This document shows, in pieces, positions 59,919-64,000 of a DNA stretch of 64,000 nt. A program made the position numbers and the translations under genes. This DNA is from SB11 sp965222995 (GTDB lineage: Bacteria; Bacteroidota; Bacteroidia; UBA8524). The stretch is taken from assembly GCA_965222995.1 (NCBI GenBank), contig OZ244977.1:1302001-1366000 (forward strand), in the 5' to 3' direction. Numbering within the stretch: the first letter of the stretch is position 1; every line of letters begins with the position of its first letter. The notes under the pieces were generated by a model, which was given only the letters and a program-made list of their open reading frames with translations, was not told the DNA's origin and made no database searches.

Positions 59919-61442
59919 ATGAAAGCCTTTTTAGTTTTTCCGCATCAGCTATTTAGACAATTACCAAGTATTAAAAACGATTGTGCTGTAGTTATAACAG
60001 AAGACCCTTTGTTTTTTGGTGATTGGACTTATGAGGCAAAATTTCATAAACAAAAACTAGCATACCACAGGGCTACCCTAAAACAATATGAAGCATATTT
60101 AGCAGAAAAAGAATATACAGTTCATTATTTAGAGTATACAGATAATTATAAAAGCGGAAAAAGGTATTTGCTTAATCACTTTAAAGATAAAGGTATTAAT
60201 GATGTATATACTTACACCGCAACTGATTATATTTTAAAGCTTAGGCTAGAAAAATATATTGTGCAAGAAGGAGTTGAATTGTCTTTTATTGAATCGCCCA
60301 TGTTTATATGTGATGAAAGCTTATTTGATGATGTTTTTGCAAAAAAGAAAACCTATTTAATGGCAAGCTTTTATAGTGAGCAAAGGAAACGACTAAAAAT
60401 ATTGGTAGATGAAAACAATAACCCTATAGGCGGTAAGTGGAGTTTTGATGATGAAAACAGAAAAAAACTACCTAAAGATATTAGCTTACCTAAGGTAGAA
60501 ATCCCCCAACAAAATAAAATTAAAAATGAGGCTGTAGCCTACACAAACAAGCACTTTCCTGAAAACTACGGAGAGTTAGGCAAGGTATTATACCCCACAA
60601 GCTTTAATGAAGCCAAGCAATGGCTAGATAACTTTCTATCGCAACGTTTTAAACTGTTTGGAGATTATGAAGATGCCATTGCAGCTAAAGAAAACTGGCT
60701 TTTTCATAGTGTTTTAACTCCAATGCTAAACATCGGTTTATTAACTCCTAAGCAAGTGGTTGATGAAGCACTAAAGTATGGAGAAGAAAATAATATCCCG
60801 CTGAATAGTTTAGAGGGATTTGTGAGGCAAATTATTGGCTGGCGTGAGTATATGTACTTTATATATGAAAATGAAGGAGTATATATGCGTACCAAAAACT
60901 TTTGGGGATTTACCAATAATCTACCTGATGCTTTTTATACTGCTGAGACAGGAATTGAGCCCGTTGATACCATTATTAAAAAACTAAATAAAACGGCATA
61001 CAATCACCATATAGAGAGGTTAATGATTTTAGGCAACTTTATGTTGCTGTGTGAGTTTAACCCTGATGAGGTATATAAGTGGTTTATGGAAATGTATATT
61101 GATGCTTATGATTGGGTAATGGTTCCTAATGTATATGGTATGAGCCAATATGACGATGGTGGCTTAATTTGCACCAAGCCTTATATATCAGGCTCGGCTT
61201 ATGTACTTAAAATGAGTGATTTTAAAAAAGGGGAGTGGTGTGAGGTTTGGGATGGACTATACTGGCGTTTTATATTTAAGCATCAGGATACAATAAAGAA
61301 AAACAGGCGAATGAGCATGATGGTAGCCATGGTAAACAAAATGGACAAACAGAAACTTGAACGTCATATAAATATAGCCGAAGAGTATTTAGAAAGGTTG
61401 TATAACAACAAAGCAAACAAAAGCAAACACTTGTTAGTTTAA
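59919..61442 (+). CDS. cryptochrome/photolyase-related protein
   Basis: A 507-residue flavoprotein of the bacterial (6-4) photolyase-like CPRP group. The N-terminal antenna domain (1-135) ends before FAD-binding helices with SLEGFVRQIIGWREYMYFIYE, HHIERLMILGNFMLLCEF, MYIDAYDWVMVPNVYGMSQY and ICTKPYISGSAYVLKMSDF. FeS-containing members have a CxxC pair and another Cys in the insert after this last block; here the insert is about 15 residues shorter (KKGEWCEVWDGLYWRF), leaving only Cys378, Cys418 and Cys441 in the region, so the 4Fe-4S cluster is probably absent. It should repair DNA with light or sense blue light. Confidence 0.9.
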   Translation: MKAFLVFPHQLFRQLPSIKNDCAVVITEDPLFFGDWTYEAKFHKQKLAYHRATLKQYEAYLAEKEYTVHYLEYTDNYKSGKRYLLNHFKDKGINDVYTYTATDYILKLRLEKYIVQEGVELSFIESPMFICDESLFDDVFAKKKTYLMASFYSEQRKRLKILVDENNNPIGGKWSFDDENRKKLPKDISLPKVEIPQQNKIKNEAVAYTNKHFPENYGELGKVLYPTSFNEAKQWLDNFLSQRFKLFGDYEDAIAAKENWLFHSVLTPMLNIGLLTPKQVVDEALKYGEENNIPLNSLEGFVRQIIGWREYMYFIYENEGVYMRTKNFWGFTNNLPDAFYTAETGIEPVDTIIKKLNKTAYNHHIERLMILGNFMLLCEFNPDEVYKWFMEMYIDAYDWVMVPNVYGMSQYDDGGLICTKPYISGSAYVLKMSDFKKGEWCEVWDGLYWRFIFKHQDTIKKNRRMSMMVAMVNKMDKQKLERHINIAEEYLERLYNNKANKSKHLLV

Positions 61443-61460
61443 ATACTAAATAGTTTCAAT

Positions 61461-61928
61461 ATGGGCTTTCATCAATTAAACACTACGCAACGTTTACCTA
61501 TTAGCTTAGAAAAAGCATGGGATTTCTTCTCATCACCGGTAAACCTAAAAGAAATTACACCTGACTATATGGGGTTTGATATAACCTCGGGTTTTGGTGA
61601 AGGAGATAAAATGTACCCGGGTATGATAATTACTTATAAAGTTAAACCCGTTGCGGGTATTCCCCTTAACTGGATGACGGAAATTACCCATATTGAAGAC
61701 AAAAAATACTTTGTTGATGAGCAACGCTTCGGGCCTTACTCTTTATGGCACCATCAACACTGGTTTAAAGAAATTGAAGGGGGAGTAGAAATGCAAGATA
61801 AAATTAATTATAAGCTGCCCTTAGGTTTCTTAGGCGATATTGCCAACAGTCTATTTGTGAAAAAACAACTTCAAGGTATTTTTGACTATCGCTACAAAAA
61901 ACTTGAAGAGGTTTTTGGTAAACTATAG
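61461..61928 (+). CDS. SRPBCC family protein
   Basis: A 155-residue START-like domain: HQLNTTQRLPISLEKAWDFF, SPVNLKEITPDYMGF, and FGPYSLWHHQHWFKEIEGGV. This subgroup is often encoded beside photolyase genes and is sometimes labelled a cell-division inhibitor-like or ligand-binding protein. It starts 18 bases after the photolyase-related gene and is probably cotranscribed with it. The ligand is unknown. Confidence 0.85.
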   Translation: MGFHQLNTTQRLPISLEKAWDFFSSPVNLKEITPDYMGFDITSGFGEGDKMYPGMIITYKVKPVAGIPLNWMTEITHIEDKKYFVDEQRFGPYSLWHHQHWFKEIEGGVEMQDKINYKLPLGFLGDIANSLFVKKQLQGIFDYRYKKLEEVFGKL

Positions 61929-61993
61929 GAATATTTGCCCTGCTCATCTCTCATTCTTGCGAATTATCTAACATTATTGCAAATTGCCGTTGA

Positions 61994-63391
61994 ATGAAAA
62001 TTGAGTTTTACGGGGCTGCACAGGTAGTTACAGGCAGCAAACATCTTATTACCACAAAAAAAGGAACACGAATTTTATTGGATTGCGGTTTGTTTCAAGG
62101 TAGTGACCAAGATAGTCATTATATGAATCGGCATTTTGGGTTTAATCCTATGACGGTTGATTATGTTATTCTATCTCATGCACATATAGACCACAGCGGA
62201 CTTTTACCTCGCTTAGTTGGAGAAGGTTTTCAAGGAAAAATATTTGCTACACCTGCCACAAAATCACTATGTGAGATAATGTTGATGGATAGTGCACACA
62301 TACAAGAAAATGATGTTAAGTATGTGAATCAACGCCGCAAAAAAAGAGGAGAAGAGCTTTTAGACCCTTTATATGATGTAAGCGACGTAGAACGCACTTT
62401 ACAACAGTTTGAAACAGTAAGGCTAAAGCAAGAATATAAAATAGATGATGAAATAAGTTTCCACTATACCGATGCAGGGCATATTTTAGGCAGTGCTGCC
62501 GTACACCTTACCATAAAAGAAGAACGGGTAAAGAAACTCACTTTTACAGGAGATATTGGCAGACCGGGTGATATTATTTTGCGTTCACCACAGCCCTTTC
62601 GCCAAGCCGATTATATTATTTGTGAAAGCACGTATGGAGACAAACTGCATGAACCTATAGGAGACACGAAGAAACACTTGTTGCAAATTGTACATGAAAC
62701 TTGTGTAATGAAGAAGGGTAAGCTTATTATTCCTGCCTTTAGTGTGGATAGGACGCAGGAGCTGATTTATCAGCTTGACCAATTGAGTAGTGAAGGGAAA
62801 CTACCCCAAATTAAAGTGTATGTAGATAGTCCCTTATCAGTAAAAGCTACGGAGGTTATGAGAGAACACGATGAGTGTTTTAATCCTGATATATTAGCAT
62901 ATATTGAGAAAGACGGAGATGCTTTCAGGTTCCCTAATTTAGAATACGTTTCAAAAGTTCAGGACTCTAAGAATATAAATAAATCAAAAGAGCCTTGTAT
63001 AATCATCTCATCATCAGGTATGGCGGAGGCAGGGCGCATAAAACACCATATAGCCAATAATATTCTTAACCCCAACAACACCATTTTAATAGTGGGATAT
63101 TGTTCACCCACAAGTTTAGGGGGTGCATTGAAGCGGGGTGAAAAAGAAGTGCGGATTTTTGGTGAGATGTATCCGGTAAAGGCTTTGGTAGAAAGCATTG
63201 AAGCCTTTAGTGCTCATGCAGACTACAATGAAATATTAAACTATCTGGAGTGCCAAAATCCAAAACAAGTACGCAAAATGTTCTTAGTACATGGTGATAT
63301 GGAAGCCCAAGAGTCTTTAAAAGGAAAACTAAACAATAAAGGCTTTAAAAAAGTAGAGATACCTGAAATGGGTGAAGAGTTTGAGGTATAA
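61994..63391 (+). CDS. metallo-beta-lactamase/beta-CASP RNA nuclease-like protein
   Basis: A 465-residue protein of the CPSF73/Ysh1-like group. The zinc-binding motif HAHIDH (62-67), the GHILGSAAVHL and FTGDIGRPGD blocks, the beta-CASP part (KLIIPAFSVDRTQELIYQL, then a SPLS block), SSSGMAEAGRIKHH and the C-terminal EAFSAHADYNE are all present. It is expected to cut or process RNA. Length is typical. No partner ribonuclease is next to it. Confidence 0.9.
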   Translation: MKIEFYGAAQVVTGSKHLITTKKGTRILLDCGLFQGSDQDSHYMNRHFGFNPMTVDYVILSHAHIDHSGLLPRLVGEGFQGKIFATPATKSLCEIMLMDSAHIQENDVKYVNQRRKKRGEELLDPLYDVSDVERTLQQFETVRLKQEYKIDDEISFHYTDAGHILGSAAVHLTIKEERVKKLTFTGDIGRPGDIILRSPQPFRQADYIICESTYGDKLHEPIGDTKKHLLQIVHETCVMKKGKLIIPAFSVDRTQELIYQLDQLSSEGKLPQIKVYVDSPLSVKATEVMREHDECFNPDILAYIEKDGDAFRFPNLEYVSKVQDSKNINKSKEPCIIISSSGMAEAGRIKHHIANNILNPNNTILIVGYCSPTSLGGALKRGEKEVRIFGEMYPVKALVESIEAFSAHADYNEILNYLECQNPKQVRKMFLVHGDMEAQESLKGKLNNKGFKKVEIPEMGEEFEV

Positions 63392-63397
63392 AAATTA

Positions 63398-63895
63398 TTA
63401 CTTGGCTATGTAAATATAATCCCAATTCTCAAAGTTGGACCCTTGTTTTCTCTTAACCCTCAGCATTAGTGTAGTTTTACTAATGTTTATAATAGTAAAT
63501 GTTTCACCGTTTATAGCCATAGTAAAATCATCATCATTTACCATATCCCAGCTACTTAACCTGTAAACACCACCATTTGACTCCCCATTTTTGCAGGGAC
63601 TGCCTCTACTGATTATTTTAAGCTCTTTTCCTCTAAAAAGCCACTCGTTATCTACTTCACAGGGTTTGTATGACCCAAAATTCGCATCATTATTATTCAG
63701 CAATAACTGGTTGAACTTCCAAGTGTTTGAGGTAATAATTTCTTTGTTACTTTTAGAATTGTTGCCCGAGCCGTTTGACCCACCCGTACTCCCTGATGTA
63801 TAGGGAGCAGAAGAACTACTATCGTCTTTTGAGCATGAAGAACAAAAAGCAATAGCTAATAATGCCGTAACAAAGAAAATTGTAAGATTTTTCAT
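63398..63895 (-). CDS. lipocalin-like lipoprotein
   Basis: A protein of 165 residues from the ATG at 63895 (12 extra upstream codons are open but unlikely). The lipoprotein signal ends in FCSSC, followed by a Ser/Gly-rich linker. The globular part (about 55-165) is a beta-rich domain beginning IITSNTWKFNQL and ending NWDYIYIAK, similar in plan to the lipocalin-like domains of Bacteroidota. Ligand unknown. Its stop lies six bases from the stop of the convergent nuclease gene. Confidence 0.65.
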   Translation of the reverse strand: MKNLTIFFVTALLAIAFCSSCSKDDSSSSAPYTSGSTGGSNGSGNNSKSNKEIITSNTWKFNQLLLNNNDANFGSYKPCEVDNEWLFRGKELKIISRGSPCKNGESNGGVYRLSSWDMVNDDDFTMAINGETFTIINISKTTLMLRVKRKQGSNFENWDYIYIAK

Positions 63896-63959
63896 TTGGC
63901 TGCAAAAACGTAAAAAAATTAAGCAGCACAATATATAAAAGTCTTTTTTCGACTAAAAT

Positions 63960-64000
63960 TTAAAACGGTACGTCTTCTTTATTTAAAGTGGTAGCTTGAA
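63960..64000 (-). CDS. possible ssb 3' end
   Basis: At the right edge, on the minus strand, the frame ending with TAA at 63960 reads QATTLNKEDVPF. The final acidic stretch and PF are the shape of the C-terminal tip of single-stranded DNA-binding protein (consensus DDxPF) that recruits repair proteins. Only 12 residues are visible, so this is a suggestion. Confidence 0.4.
   Translation of the reverse strand, partial: QATTLNKEDVPF

Noticed and set aside
1..64000. tRNA, rRNA, tmRNA or RNase P RNA genes in the spacers
   Set aside because: I read the spacers longer than about 70 bases and saw no cloverleaf or recognisable conserved RNA; a covariance-model search would be decisive.

Overview
The window comes from a Bacteroidota (Bacteroidetes) chromosome, probably a free-living, gliding or secreting type; I cannot place it below phylum. 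The evidence is the low-GC sequence, repeated promoter -7 boxes of the TAnnTTTG type, two proteins with type IX secretion (T9SS) C-terminal sorting tails, many short SPII lipoproteins, a LytS/LytTR pair, and families largely confined to this phylum (BT_3928, DUF1599, DUF3667, HAEPLYID, DUF5723-TSP3-OmpA, GNAT-nitrilase fusion). Gene density is high, with short spacers and several start/stop overlaps. I saw no tRNA, rRNA, IS element, prophage or CRISPR array.

Layout. 1-3235: end of a permease, a small operon (55-aa membrane protein, DUF3667, DUF3052), a 346-base gap and two small unknown proteins. 3225-8312 (minus): class III aminotransferase, HU, shikimate kinase, OppB-type permease, BT_3928, duplicated DUF1599. 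8357-14687: folP, LytS/LytTR two-component pair, TPR lipoprotein, membrane protein, DPP-IV peptidase. 14714-16225: an isolated DUF4062-like/OST-HTH fusion and efp. 16387-21720: a signalling cluster (TPR histidine kinase, REC-HTH, REC-REC-HTH, single REC). 21856-24505: MscS channel, HAEPLYID outer-membrane protein, DtxR-type repressor. 24509-28612: Nramp-UspA metal transporter, a paralogous pair of unknowns, an FlK-like thioesterase, smpB. 28609-34888: bPH-like membrane protein, pcm, Gfo/Idh oxidoreductase, lipoprotein, polyprenyl-phosphate sugar transferase, TPR protein. 34893-41869: TPR-CAP protein, DinB, SRPBCC, priA, SixA, DUF423. 41995-47947: two tandem TSP3-OmpA paralogues and a thioredoxin-like lipoprotein gene interrupted by an in-frame TAA. 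47967-55033: miaA, PRiA4b-like, cca, a T9SS cargo, exonuclease-BRCT, GT9, dapD. 55108-63895: GNAT-nitrilase, T9SS cargo, TlpA-like thioredoxin, photolyase-related protein with SRPBCC, beta-CASP nuclease, lipoprotein; the final bases look like the tail of an ssb gene on the minus strand.

Most striking points. (1) The two downstream response-regulator genes of the signalling cluster carry TGTCTAC direct repeats at an exact 11-bp period, ending the same 38 bp before their -7 boxes; the layout resembles a pho box. The proteins themselves are built from two paralogous receiver types shuffled as b-HTH, a-b-HTH and a. (2) The DUF4062-like/OST-HTH protein combines a TIR-like presumed enzyme or sensor domain with an RNA-binding LOTUS domain and is the best candidate here for an undescribed conflict or RNA-surveillance factor. 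(3) A DtxR-type operator overlaps the -33 region of the repressor gene in the spacer it shares with the HAEPLYID gene, next to an Nramp transporter fused to a universal-stress domain, suggesting one metal-homeostasis module. All functions are inferred from sequence reading only.
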